Assembly: GCF_000688455.1 (NCBI RefSeq)
Contig: NZ_JIAL01000001.1
Location: 3,317,001 to 3,381,000 of the forward strand
DNA length: 64,000 bases
Source of the DNA: Pseudacidobacterium ailaaui
GTDB lineage: Bacteria; Acidobacteriota; Terriglobia; Terriglobales; Acidobacteriaceae
Reading direction: 5' to 3'
Part shown: in pieces, positions 35,177 to 44,700 of the stretch
How positions within the stretch are numbered: position 1 is the first letter of the stretch
Layout of the letters: each line of letters opens with the position of its first letter
Notes under the pieces: model-generated
Seen by the model: only the letters and a program-made list of their open reading frames with translations
What the model was told of the DNA's origin: nothing
The model's database searches: none
Made by a program: the position numbers and the translations under genes

Positions 35177-36085
35177 ATGAGTGATATGCCACCTGAGGAT
35201 TCCCACTGTTCAGCCATGCTCCAAGTCGTGACATGCCCGCAATGGGTTGACCTGCCCTGGCTTCTGCACGGATTCAGTACCCGAGTCGGAGGAACAACGA
35301 CCGTCTATGGTCCTAAGAGGAAGGCTGGAGAAATGAACCTGGGCTTTACCGCAGAGGACGACAGAAAAAACGTGCTGGCCAACCGGGAGAAGTTCCTCCA
35401 TGCCCTCAGCAAAGGGAAGGCACCCACGCCTTCTTTGGTTACTTTAAAGCAGATCCACTCTTCTGTTGTGCATGTGGTGGACCGCAGCCATACCGCCGAA
35501 GATCCCCGGTTACAGGGCGATGGCATGATGACCTCCGAGAGGGGGATCGTACTTGGCATTCAGACAGCAGACTGCATTCCGGTTTTGGTCATAGACCAAA
35601 ACCGGCGCGCTGTGGCTGCGTTCCATGCCGGCTGGCGTGGTACGCTGAAACGCATTGTCGAAGTGGGAATCGGGCGGATGAGGGCGGAATTTGGCAGCGA
35701 GCCGGAAGACCTCTCTGCAGCCATCGGACCGGGCATCCGCCAATGCTGCTATGCCGTTGGGGAAGAGGTACGCGAGCAGTTCTTCTCGCAGTTCGTCTAT
35801 GCGGACCAACTGTTCCGCGAAGTCTCAACTACTGACCCAGTAAAAGACAAGTACCCTCTTCTCTTTCTGACGGCCCGTCCTCCCGGGCATGGCCATTCCA
35901 GCCAGGTACTGTACCTGGACCTGATTGAGGCCAACCGCAGACAATTGATGGATGCGGGGGTCCGCGAGGATGCAATCTTTGTGCAGGGGGACTGCACGTG
36001 TTGCCAAAGGGACCGCTATTTCTCCTATCGGGCCGAGCATGGTCAGACAGGCCGCATGTTGTCAGCCGTGGGACTTAGGGGGTAG
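35177..36085 (+). CDS. pgeF: PgeF/YfiH-family protein (LACC1-like)
   Basis: 302 residues; Met14 (ATG 35216) is an alternative start. Family of peptidoglycan editing factor PgeF, also described as a multi-substrate purine nucleoside phosphorylase/adenosine deaminase (human LACC1 homologue). The metal triad is intact: H94 ('TLKQIHSSVV'), C133 ('QTADCIPVLV') and H150 ('AFHAGWRGT'). 'SAAIGPGIRQCCYAVGEEV' and the C-terminal 'DCTCCQRDRYFSYRAE' are also typical. It lies just past the structured RNA and terminator, so expression probably depends on read-through or on a promoter inside the RNA. Confidence 0.9.
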   Translation: MSDMPPEDSHCSAMLQVVTCPQWVDLPWLLHGFSTRVGGTTTVYGPKRKAGEMNLGFTAEDDRKNVLANREKFLHALSKGKAPTPSLVTLKQIHSSVVHVVDRSHTAEDPRLQGDGMMTSERGIVLGIQTADCIPVLVIDQNRRAVAAFHAGWRGTLKRIVEVGIGRMRAEFGSEPEDLSAAIGPGIRQCCYAVGEEVREQFFSQFVYADQLFREVSTTDPVKDKYPLLFLTARPPGHGHSSQVLYLDLIEANRRQLMDAGVREDAIFVQGDCTCCQRDRYFSYRAEHGQTGRMLSAVGLRG

Positions 36086-36124
36086 AGCCCGGAAACCGGC
36101 CGACGGCCCCTCTGATTTGCCATC

Positions 36125-36433
36125 CTATGCAGTAGGTTCTGCCGGACTGGCTTCATCCTTTGGATTCACTAGGTCGCGCAACTCTTTGCTGGGTTTAAAG
36201 TAAGGAACGCGCTTGGCCGGCACCTCGACCTTTGCCCCGGTTTTTGGATTGCGCCCGGTGCGCGGTTTTCTCTGCCGGATACGGAAGCTGCCGAACCCTC
36301 GGATCTCAATCTTGTCTCCGGCCTTGAGCGCCTGAATTACAGAATCGAAGATTGTTTCCACAATGACTTCGCCATCGCGTCGCGTCAAGTCGCCTAGCTG
36401 GGTCACTTCCTCCACCAAATCTGCTTTTGTCAT
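36125..36433 (-). CDS. HU/IHF-family DNA-binding protein
   Basis: 102 residues. Small dimeric DNA-bending protein. 'MTKADLVEEVTQLGDLTRRD' is the helical N-terminus, 'DKIEIRGFGSFRIRQRKPRT' the sheet, 'GRNPKTGAKVEVPAKRVPYF' the DNA-binding arm with the Pro that inserts between bases, and a C-terminal helix; the last 10 residues (acidic, Pro/Ala) are an addition. Resembles IHF beta more than HU, but the subunit cannot be named with confidence. Upstream of it, 66 bases separate it from sppA. Confidence 0.92.
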   Translation of the reverse strand: MTKADLVEEVTQLGDLTRRDGEVIVETIFDSVIQALKAGDKIEIRGFGSFRIRQRKPRTGRNPKTGAKVEVPAKRVPYFKPSKELRDLVNPKDEASPAEPTA

Positions 36434-36499
36434 GGCCAGTCTCGCTCCAGTCCAAAATGGGTACGCTCTGTAACTATAATAGATGCAATCAATTCACCC

Positions 36500-37408
36500 C
36501 TATTTCCAGAGAAAATAAAAGCCTGCTTGTTTTTCCAGTAACCGTTCCGGATTGGGCCAAAGATCGTCCGCATCGGTGGTAATCAGGTCAAGCAGAGAAT
36601 GACGTTTTTTCGCGGGCTTTACCACGTTTGGCTCGCCGGAGATCCCCACTTGCCGGGCCGTGTCCAGCAGCGCATCCCTGAAGCCGCCTTGTTTATCAAT
36701 CAGATGCAGGGGCAGGGCCTGCTGCCCGGTCCAAACCTGCCCAGTGGCCAGCGGCTTCAGCGCGGCTTCGGGAATCCCACGTCCCTGGGCCACATCGTGA
36801 ATAAATTGCTCGTGCATATTGTCAATGAGTCCCTGAAAATACGCTTTTTCCTCCGGAGTCATCTCGCGCACGGGTGATCCGGCATCTTTGAGTGATCCTG
36901 CCTTCAGCACCTCGGGTTTCAATTTCGCCCATTTCAGCAGGTCTCCGTAGTTGGTCCACTCCATAATGACGCCAATGGAGCCGACGATGCTGGCATTATT
37001 GGCATAAATCCTATTTGTTCCGGAGGCAATGTAATAGGCCCCACTTGCCCCGATGCTTTCTATAGACGCAACAATGGGCTTCTTTTTCTCATTGCGGATG
37101 TGGGACACCTCTTCGTAAATCTCCTGTGAGGCGGCGGCCCCTCCACCTGGAGAATTGATGTGAAGAATGATGGCCTTGATGGAGTCGTCCTGTTCAAACT
37201 TGCGCAACTGGTCCACGGTATTCTGGGCGGAAACAATGACGCCATTGATGTCGATGACCCCGACGCTACTTCCGCGGAAATTGCTGTCACCGCCCAGCGT
37301 CTTTACAGCCGCGTACCCCAGCAGTGCGACCACAACAACCAGAGCGGCAAAAAGACCGCCCCCAAGCAAAAACCAGAACCATCCGGAGCTGCGTTTTTCT
37401 TCACTCAT
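36500..37408 (-). CDS. sppA: Signal peptide peptidase SppA, short form
   Basis: 302 residues. Inner-membrane serine protease that degrades cleaved signal peptides. One membrane helix (about 12-35) then a Clp-like fold: 'VGVIDINGVIVSA', 'LHINSPGGGAAASQEIYEE', nucleophile S122 in 'ESIGASGAYYIASG' and the general base K174 in 'AGSLKDAGSP', 52 residues later as in B. subtilis SppA (Ser147/Lys199). The short form has one catalytic domain. Lies between the HU-like gene and the TlpA-like gene, on the same strand. Confidence 0.92.
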   Translation of the reverse strand: MSEEKRSSGWFWFLLGGGLFAALVVVVALLGYAAVKTLGGDSNFRGSSVGVIDINGVIVSAQNTVDQLRKFEQDDSIKAIILHINSPGGGAAASQEIYEEVSHIRNEKKKPIVASIESIGASGAYYIASGTNRIYANNASIVGSIGVIMEWTNYGDLLKWAKLKPEVLKAGSLKDAGSPVREMTPEEKAYFQGLIDNMHEQFIHDVAQGRGIPEAALKPLATGQVWTGQQALPLHLIDKQGGFRDALLDTARQVGISGEPNVVKPAKKRHSLLDLITTDADDLWPNPERLLEKQAGFYFLWK

Positions 37409-37442
37409 AGGGGCGAGTGTAGCATCCGGAATGACTTATCAG

Positions 37443-37973
37443 CTATTGCAGGTTTTCGAGATAGTTCAGAATTTCCGGACTGGTCCAGTCCTGGGGGCCG
37501 ATAAATTTGCGACGGATGACCCCATGCGGGTCAATAATGTAGCTTTCCGGCGGCCTTGTCGTTCCGAAGGCCAGGTTGCTTTTTTGTGTCTCGTCGTGGA
37601 TGGTCAGAAACGCAACGCGATGGTCTTTCAGAAACTGCTCATACGCCGCCCGATCATCGTTAAAATTTACGCCCAGGACAACCAGCTGCGGCATCTGCTG
37701 CTGCAAAGCATTGAGGGACGGCAGCTCCTCAATGCATGGAGGACACCAGGAAGCCCAGAAATTGAGCAGAACGGTCTTACCGCGAAAGTCCCTCAGATGG
37801 ATGGTCCTGTTGCCATCGGTAATGGTGAAGTCCGGGGCCGCGGTGGCTACCTGCGCGGGACGAGAGCCACGGTCACATCCGGATGAGAGCAGCGCCAGCA
37901 CCAGGAAGAGTGCCTGCACAGGCCGGGAGAAGATCCTGGAGGTTTGAGCAGAGAGATTCGACCAGCGCCACAC
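37443..37973 (-). CDS. TlpA/ResA-like thioredoxin lipoprotein
   Basis: 176 residues from GTG 37973. A hydrophobic segment ends in the lipobox 'LSSGC' with C33, so it is probably a lipoprotein facing the periplasm. The thioredoxin core has 'NFWASWCPPC' with C77 and C80, 'PDFTITDGNRTIHLRDFRGK' before it and 'PPESYIIDPHGVIRRKFIG' with the cis-Pro region. TlpA/ResA proteins reduce disulfides in apo-cytochromes c or other periplasmic proteins. The frame is open upstream but there it overlaps the divergent glycosyltransferase. Followed 34 bases later by sppA. Confidence 0.87.
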   Translation of the reverse strand: MWRWSNLSAQTSRIFSRPVQALFLVLALLSSGCDRGSRPAQVATAAPDFTITDGNRTIHLRDFRGKTVLLNFWASWCPPCIEELPSLNALQQQMPQLVVLGVNFNDDRAAYEQFLKDHRVAFLTIHDETQKSNLAFGTTRPPESYIIDPHGVIRRKFIGPQDWTSPEILNYLENLQ

Positions 37974-38000
37974 ATTTCTATAATAAATAGCGGAGCTTGC

Positions 38001-39035
38001 TTGGAACTGACTGTCATTATTCCGGCACGGAATGAACAGGACTGCCTGGAGGCGTGCCTTCAGTCGCTGGTTTCGCAGTCCGATGCAGATTGGACGCTGG
38101 GACGGGACTGGGAGGTGCTGGTTGTAGATGACCACTCCACCGACCTTACCCGAAAAATTGCCGCCGCTTTTTCCGATGTGACTGTGCTCGACGCTCCCCC
38201 ATCGCCACCGGGGTGGACTGGAAAGGCCAACGCCGTCTGGACAGGGGCAAAACGGGCGGCGGGCCGCTGGCTGCTGTTCACCGACGCTGATACCCTGCAC
38301 GAACCCGGAAATTTGCGGCGTGCCCTGCATGAAGCTGAAAAACACAAGGTGGCCATGCTCTCCTATTCTCCGCGCCAGATTGTGCAAGGTTTCTGGCAGA
38401 GGGCGCTGATGCCTTTGGTATTCAGCGAGCTGGCCCTGGCCTATCCCCCGGCAAAGGTCTCAGACCCTGAGTCGCGCGTGGCTGCGGCCAATGGACAGTT
38501 CCTGTTGATAGAGCGCGAGGCCTATTTCCAGATCGGCGGTCATGAGGCAGTTGCCCGATCTCTGCTGGAAGACGTTGAACTTGCCTCTATGGCAAAACGC
38601 CGCAAGCTCGGTCTCCGCTTCCGCTATGCTCCGGATGCGGTCAGCACGCGCATGTATCGGGGCTTTCGGCAGATGTGTGAAGGCTGGACCAAGAACCTCG
38701 CCCTGCTCTTTGGCAACCCGCTGTCGACGGCCGCATGGAAGCTGCTGGACATTCTCCTTCTGTTTGGGCTGCCGGTGCTTGCCTGGTATGTTCCATGGCC
38801 GGTCAGTATGACCACTCCGTGGCTGACTGCGCGGCTGTTGCTCCTTCTTGTTTGGTTTCGGACGCTGTGGCGCTTTTACCGCCGTGTGATGAAATCAAAT
38901 TTTCCTTTTGTCGATTGCATGCTGAGCGTTTTCGGACTGCCTCTGTTCATCTGGTTACTGTGGCGGAGCTGGTTCGGGCACACGGTCGCGAAACGCGTAG
39001 TCTGGAAAGGCAGAGATTACGCAGGCGGAGGATAG
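38001..39035 (+). CDS. Glycosyltransferase family 2, membrane-bound
   Basis: 344 residues from TTG 38001, which follows CGGAG; another TTG at 37944 would overlap the divergent gene. GT2 fold: 'LTVIIPARNEQDCLEACLQS', 'VLVVDDHSTDLTRKIA', DxD 'LFTDADTLHEPGNLRRAL' and 'LEDVELASMAKRRKLGLRFR', with three membrane helices at the C-terminus (about 240-330). 'SPPGWTGKANAVWTGAKRA' is typical of the HpnB/CrtQ-like branch, so a hopanoid or carotenoid glycosylation role is possible but not shown. It lies 74 bases before the pterin genes on the same strand. Confidence 0.88.
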   Translation: MELTVIIPARNEQDCLEACLQSLVSQSDADWTLGRDWEVLVVDDHSTDLTRKIAAAFSDVTVLDAPPSPPGWTGKANAVWTGAKRAAGRWLLFTDADTLHEPGNLRRALHEAEKHKVAMLSYSPRQIVQGFWQRALMPLVFSELALAYPPAKVSDPESRVAAANGQFLLIEREAYFQIGGHEAVARSLLEDVELASMAKRRKLGLRFRYAPDAVSTRMYRGFRQMCEGWTKNLALLFGNPLSTAAWKLLDILLLFGLPVLAWYVPWPVSMTTPWLTARLLLLLVWFRTLWRFYRRVMKSNFPFVDCMLSVFGLPLFIWLLWRSWFGHTVAKRVVWKGRDYAGGG

Positions 39036-39109
39036 CCAGTGCACTCGTCACCTGCTCCTGCGGCCTGCGCCGCACACCCAAAAGATATGCTGATGGACGG
39101 TCTGAAACG

Positions 39110-39520
39110 ATGATTTTACTTACCCGAAGGGCAGAGTTCTCCGCCTCGCACTACTACTGGAACGAGGCATGGTCTGATGAAGAAAACCGGCGCGTCTTTG
39201 GCAAGTGTGCGAACAAGAATGGACACGGGCACAACTACACGCTTGAGGTAACCGTGGCTGGCGAAGTTGATGCGGCGACAGGCTTTGTTGTGGACCTGAA
39301 AAAGCTGAAGGACGTTCTGGAGCAGGAAGTTGTCCAGGCCTATGACCATCGGCATTTAAACAAAGAGGTCCCGGAGTTCCGCAACACCATTCCTACCACC
39401 GAGAACATTGCCATCGCGGTATGGCGGCGCCTGGAAGGCAAGGTTCCCGGAGCAAAACTGCACCGCGTGCGCGTTTATGAAATGTCTGACATTTTTGCTG
39501 ATTACTACGGAGAGCCATGA
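39110..39520 (+). CDS. 6-pyruvoyl-tetrahydropterin synthase-like (copy 1)
   Basis: 136 residues from ATG 39110. PTPS/QueD fold enzyme acting on 7,8-dihydroneopterin triphosphate. Zinc ligands H14 ('SASHYYW'), H39 and H41 ('NGHGHNYTLEV'), catalytic C33 ('GKCANK'), 'YDHRHLN' (Asp/His) and 'TTENIAIAVW' (Glu). It overlaps the second PTPS-like gene by four bases and is followed by folE, which makes the substrate. QueD (queuosine) or PTPS (biopterin-like pterin) activity cannot be chosen from the sequence. The upstream frame belongs to the glycosyltransferase region. Confidence 0.9.
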   Translation: MILLTRRAEFSASHYYWNEAWSDEENRRVFGKCANKNGHGHNYTLEVTVAGEVDAATGFVVDLKKLKDVLEQEVVQAYDHRHLNKEVPEFRNTIPTTENIAIAVWRRLEGKVPGAKLHRVRVYEMSDIFADYYGEP

Positions 39521-39924
39521 GGGCCTATTTTTCCCGCCGCTATCGCATCAGCGCCTCACACCGCCTCCACTCTGAAGCATTCAGCCGTGAGAAGAACCGT
39601 GAGCTTTACGGCAAGTGCAACAATCCACATGGGCATGGGCACAATTACGTGATTGAAGTCACCGTGGGGGGACCGGTGGACCCGGAGACCGGCATGGTCT
39701 GCAATCTGGTGGACCTGGACGAGTGCGTGCGCAAAGAGGTCCTGGAGCGTTTCGACCACACAAATCTCAATCTGGACCCTCTTTTTGCGGAGCGTGTGCC
39801 GACCACGGAGAATCTATGTATAGAGATTTACAGGATGCTCAGTAGCGCATTTGATCATGGTGAAATCGTGCGCGTCCGTATTGAGGAAACCAGCAACAAT
39901 TTTTTTGAGTATCCGGCAGTATAG
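39517..39924 (+). CDS. 6-pyruvoyl-tetrahydropterin synthase-like (copy 2)
   Basis: 135 residues; overlaps copy 1 by four bases (ATGA). Zinc ligands H15, H40 and H42 ('ASHRLHSE', 'GHGHNYVIEV'), catalytic C34 ('YGKCNNPHGHGHNY'), 'FDHTNLNLDP' and 'TTENLCIEIY'. The 'GKCNNPHGHGHNY' and 'DPETGMVCNLVDLDE' stretches look closer to animal-type PTPS than to E. coli QueD. The two copies are only loosely alike, suggesting different substrates or a heteromeric enzyme. folE begins 18 bases after the stop. Confidence 0.9.
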   Translation: MRAYFSRRYRISASHRLHSEAFSREKNRELYGKCNNPHGHGHNYVIEVTVGGPVDPETGMVCNLVDLDECVRKEVLERFDHTNLNLDPLFAERVPTTENLCIEIYRMLSSAFDHGEIVRVRIEETSNNFFEYPAV

Positions 39925-39942
39925 AAAGAAAAGAGAGCTTAC

Positions 39943-40557
39943 ATGGCAAAACCAGCAATTCTCCGCAAGGTCCTGGAAACCGACCTGGAACAGGTGTCCA
40001 CACAAGAACTCTACCGCGAGATCCTGCGCCGCTTTGATGAAGATCCCTCTCGCGATGGCCTTATCCGCACTCCCGAGCGCGTGGAGCGGGCCATGTCGTT
40101 CCTGACCAAAGGATACCGGGAAGACCCGGCGGAGATTCTACGTGGTGCGCTCTTCGATGTGGACTATGACGAGATGGTCATAGTCAAGGACATCGAGATG
40201 TTTTCCCTGTGCGAACACCACATGCTGCCTTTTTTTGGAAAAGTCCACGTTGCCTACATTCCCAATGGCAAGGTCATTGGACTGAGCAAGATCCCCCGCC
40301 TGGTCGAAGTCTTTGCCCGCCGTCTGCAGGTGCAGGAGCGCATGACACGTCAGATAGCCGATGCCATTCAGGAGGCAATCGGACCGCAGGGGGTTGGCGT
40401 CGTGATTGAAGCACGGCACCTTTGCATGATGATGCGGGGGGTTGAGAAGCAGCATTCCTCTACGGTAACTTCGGCGATGGTAGGGATCTTTCAGAAGCAG
40501 AACACGCGCAACGAGTTCCTGTCTCTGGTACGCAACCGTGCACAGAACGGCTTCTGA
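39943..40557 (+). CDS. folE: GTP cyclohydrolase I
   Basis: 204 residues. Converts GTP to 7,8-dihydroneopterin triphosphate, the first step of folate, queuosine and biopterin routes. Zinc ligands C90 and H93 ('[14 protein letters not shown]') and C161 ('[13 protein letters not shown]') are present, as are '[20 protein letters not shown]' and '[10 protein letters not shown]'. Type IA enzyme. It follows the two PTPS-like genes by 18 bases, so one transcript makes the substrate and two enzymes that use it. truB follows 33 bases later. Confidence 0.96.
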   Translation: MAKPAILRKVLETDLEQVSTQELYREILRRFDEDPSRDGLIRTPERVERAMSFLTKGYREDPAEILRGALFDVDYDEMVIVKDIEMFSLCEHHMLPFFGKVHVAYIPNGKVIGLSKIPRLVEVFARRLQVQERMTRQIADAIQEAIGPQGVGVVIEARHLCMMMRGVEKQHSSTVTSAMVGIFQKQNTRNEFLSLVRNRAQNGF

Positions 40558-40590
40558 ATTCCACACACCCGGGACAGTTATAGTAATCAG

Positions 40591-41466
40591 GTGAACGGGC
40601 TGTTGATCGTAGACAAGCCAGCGGGAGCAACATCGCATGATGTTGTGGCGCACATCCGCAGGGTCACCGGAGAGCGCTCCATCGGGCATCTTGGCACACT
40701 GGACCCCATGGCCACCGGCGTACTTCCTCTGCTGATGGGGAAGTTTACCCGGCTGGCGCAGTTTTTTGGCCCTCTGGAAAAGAGCTACGCGGGTACCATC
40801 CGGTTTGGATTTGCGACCGACACCTACGACGCCGAAGGACGGCCCATGGGCGATCCTGTTGCTGTTTCACTCACGCTCGAACAGGTGCGCACCGCAGCTT
40901 CCCGCTTTCAGGGCGAGGTCCTTCAGATGCCTCCTCCGTTTTCTGCAAAAAAGGTCGCGGGTAAACCCGCCTACAAGCTGGCCCGCGCTGGAAAAGAGCC
41001 CGAACTCCGGCCCGTTCCCATCTCGATCCGTCAACTGGATATCACCGCGCTCGAAGGCGATACCGCTGCATTTCTCATGACCGTCTCTTCCGGCGGATAT
41101 GTGCGCAGTGTGGCACATGATCTAGGCCAGGCCCTGGGCTGTGGTGCACATCTTACCAGTCTGCGGCGCACAGCAGCGGGCCCGTTTCTGCTGGAAGACG
41201 CTCTTCCTTTGCCTGAAGTGGAAAGACTTGCTGCTGGCGGAGAGCTTGTCGCACACATGCCCCATCCGCGCACCCTCCTGCCGGAGCTGCCCGCCGTAAC
41301 TGCGGACCCAGTTTCTACAGGCATGGTCCGTCATGGAGCAGCGGTCAATCTGCCCGAGTTTTCTCAGGCGCCGCTAATCAAGATTTTTGAAGGACAGACC
41401 AAGCTGATTGCCATCGGACGCCGCGTCGCCGGAACGCTCTTTCAGCCAATCGTCGTGCTGCTGTAG
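40591..41466 (+). CDS. truB: tRNA pseudouridine-55 synthase
   Basis: 291 residues from GTG 40591. Isomerises U55 in the T-loop of tRNAs. 'MNGLLIVDKPAGATSHDVVA' and catalytic D38 in 'GHLGTLDPMATGVLP' are diagnostic; 'SYAGTIRFGFATDTYDAEG', 'FSAKKVAGKPAYKLAR' and 'GGYVRSVAHDLGQALG' follow, and a C-terminal PUA-like part is present (from about 230). In many bacteria truB sits with rbfA and ribF; here it ends the pterin run. It may have been moved, or the unit differs in Acidobacteria. Confidence 0.95.
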   Translation: MNGLLIVDKPAGATSHDVVAHIRRVTGERSIGHLGTLDPMATGVLPLLMGKFTRLAQFFGPLEKSYAGTIRFGFATDTYDAEGRPMGDPVAVSLTLEQVRTAASRFQGEVLQMPPPFSAKKVAGKPAYKLARAGKEPELRPVPISIRQLDITALEGDTAAFLMTVSSGGYVRSVAHDLGQALGCGAHLTSLRRTAAGPFLLEDALPLPEVERLAAGGELVAHMPHPRTLLPELPAVTADPVSTGMVRHGAAVNLPEFSQAPLIKIFEGQTKLIAIGRRVAGTLFQPIVVLL

Positions 41467-41763
41467 CTGCTGGCCCGCCTTTCCCAAAGAGAAAATCTTT
41501 GCTCTTCAACGGACCATTATCACCATCCGAAAGGCATTGTTCGTTTTACAAAAGCTGTTTGCATTGAAAAAGCGTTTCAAGAAGATACGTGAATGTTATG
41601 ATGCTTTGCGAACAAAGAAAGGACCGCGAGACAGCCTACTGAATCACTCTCGTGAGGCACTGGCTATTTGTGACTTCCCTTTTCCGGAGTCATGACAAGT
41701 TCAGTGTCTGCTGTCTGCATACTCCTCCGGCTGCTCTCAAAGTCCTGGAAGGGGCGTTGGGCC

Positions 41764-44700
41764 ATGAGGTACCGTCAGTGCGTCCGTGCGTTTTCCGCAG
41801 TCTCTATTTTCCTGTGCTTGTCAGCATTGGCCCAAGGGCCGTCCACGACGACTGCCTCTAAGACGGAGACACAAAGCAAAACGTTAGCAGCACCGTCCCA
41901 TGATGTAATCCTGATTCCTGGCCCCCTGCGTTCCTTTCTTCGTATGGCAGGGATTAGCCAGAAGGTCGATCCGGATGACGTGCTGCCGCTTCTGGCCCGG
42001 AATGTCTATCTGCGCGGCTACGAAGACGGCATTGAAACCGAGTTTCTCCGCCTGTTGGACCGATATGTGCATCAAGCACGCGAACTTGAGGCCCTTGCCG
42101 GTCCGGATGGCACCATTCACACAGCCAACTGCCAGCAGGCCAGCCAGTTGCTGCAGGTCCTTGGCTATCAGCTTCACGGCGCCTGCGGCCAGAGAAGCTC
42201 CTATTTAATGACGGCCAATCCGGAACGGGCCTTTCTGACAATTGACTCCGGCTTTCCGCTCACACAGCTGGAGCAGTCGCTTCAGAAGAACCTGCCCTTC
42301 TCTTACGCATACCCGGTAGAACGTGTCCCCGTGATCTTCCACGAGAGCGACTGGGCCGGCATCACTCCCTGGCGGAAAAAGGGCGTGACCGACCTGATCG
42401 AAGTCTTGATTCATGATCCGGATGTGGCGCGCCTGTACTCTGCTCTATCCAAAAATGACGAAGAAACCCGTGAGGCCCTGCGCCGCTCTCCGGGACTGAA
42501 AAAGCTTCTTCCTTATGCTGCGGTCCTCGACTTCTACGGCAGTCAGATTGCCATCCGCTCGGGCCGCGTAGTGGTGCCCGGCGGAAACAGCGCAGAGCAG
42601 GGCTGGAAAGATCTTGTGGGAGCGTCCCCACAGTCCTATGGTGACTTTGTTTCTCATCTGGTGGCCAGAGACAAGGGCTGGCTGGCTGTTTACTATGATG
42701 TGCTCGCGCGCATTCCCGTCGAGCAGCAAGCACGGCTGACAGAGCCGACCCGGCTCCGGCGTCTGTATGAGGCCTATCGCTCATCCGGCCCGGACCCCAG
42801 CGCGACAAAAGGCGTTTTCCGCAAGGGGTCTGACCTGCTGATTCTGTACAGCCGTCTTCCCTGGACCCTGGACGGACAGCCTTATGTTCCGGGAAATCTG
42901 GAGATCTGGCGCGAGGTCCTGGAGCAGAAGGCCGACTCAAAGTTTACGCATGAATGGGCGCACCGCTCGCGGAACTGGAACAATCCGGAGCAGCTGCTGG
43001 AGGCCCTCGTTGCCTTCTCGCGCCTGGAAACGGAGACCGGCCCGGTGCAGATTTATCTCACCCTGAGCGAAATCGACAAAAGGCGCGGGCCGGACAAACG
43101 GCTTTCCGACGGGGCGGTGCGCATGATTGCCGCAAAGTACAACCAGTACAAAAGCTGGTATGCCGTCTTTGCAGAATTTCCCGGCCTGAATGACACCTCC
43201 ATTTTTGATTTTGTCAACGTTGCCGAGGCCATGAACAAAATCCCTAACCCCTCTCTGCGCGCCAATACACTGGGCGCCTTTCAGGCCAACACGGGCCTTT
43301 GGCAGATCCTGGCCCGCCAAGGGGAAATCCCCTCCTCACAAATGAGCTCTTCCTGGCAAAGTGTGGTTGAGCCGTTTGCGAAGATCACCAATTCCGTCCA
43401 GCTTTTTGATGCCGCGCGTAGCTCCGTGAATGGACTGATGCTGGCCGTCACCGGATCGGCCAACTGGTCGCAGGATGATCTGGTGGAGATGCTGGCAGGG
43501 CCTCCGCAGCCGACCTCAGACAGACAGCGTGTGCGCGACGCAATCGCGACTAAAATCCATACTGTGCTTGACGACCAGAGACTGGCCTCTCTGGACACTT
43601 TGTTTGCCCTGGGAGATGGACTGGACCAGATGGCCAAAGGCAAGGGAGACAATGACCGGATGCTCGCCCTGGCCAATCAGCTTAAAGACTTTGAGCTGCC
43701 TCGGCCCATCTTTACCAAGAGTGAAAAAATTGAGTGGTCGCCGGTGGTCTATAGCAGCCGCCATGCTGAACTGCAAGCCAAGACCGATCTGGCAAAACTG
43801 ATCAAGACCTCTGCGTCTCCTGCGCAACTGGAAGCCGCACGCGGGCAGCTTGCTCCGTTTCTGCGCGACACGCTGGTAGGGCTGAATTATGCATACTATG
43901 AGCCACCAGGAGCACAAATTCTGCACAACAATCCGCTCTTTGTGCGTTCGCACGATTTTGCCGGAATCACTATTATTGGCGCAGAGCAGCTTTGGGGACC
44001 ACCGGACCTGATCGGCATTGGCACTCCTGCCGGGGGCGGCGCTTACCTGATGGGTTCGCTCGCTGACCTTCCCTATGCGCTCGCAACAGTCGAAGAAGAC
44101 TTTATTTCTCCGGAAAATGTGCAGGCGCTTATCTGGAAAGAGATGGTACCTGACCTTCTGGTCAATGCCACGCTTGCGCGCTGGTGGCGAGTGGACCAGA
44201 ACGAATTGCACGCCGTGGCGCTCTACCAGCGGTCCGGAGAAGAAATTCTGCGCGCCGCCGCATCCGACCCTGCGCTGCGGAGCAAAGTCCTTGCCATCTT
44301 TTCGCAAAGAATGTCGCCCCAGCGTCTTGAGCAGGTGGATATGGCGCTTCAGCGGCCCGAGGCCCTGGATACCCTACGGCCTCCCCTGCTTCCCGCTGAC
44401 AGCTTCTATCTTGCCGCAGGATTTCGCAAAGACTTCCCCGCACAGTTTGCCTCCTTTGGGCCGGCCAGCCGCGAGCTGAATGAACTGTGCAGCAAGGACC
44501 CCGTGGATACTGAAATCGAAAAGATCTCAGAGGACTTTGGCGTCCCGCACCCCACGCTTACGCACAATTACACGCGCGAACTTCTGAATGAAAAGCCCTT
44601 CCCTGTCTTTGGTGGCTACTCCTACCGGCTGTTTGGAGAGTCTTGGGAATCGAGTAATCTCTATTGGGCGCGCCTGGCCGATGAGATGGGCTACTCTCCG

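Noticed and set aside
41564-41602. Promoter TTGAAA/TATGAT before the 1040-residue protein
   Set aside because: Spacer of 27 is too long; TTTCAA with 16 is only half a match, so no promoter is called.
41408-41695. 95-codon frame overlapping the truB end and the gap
   Set aside because: Overlaps a certain gene and reads as low-complexity in part; no support.
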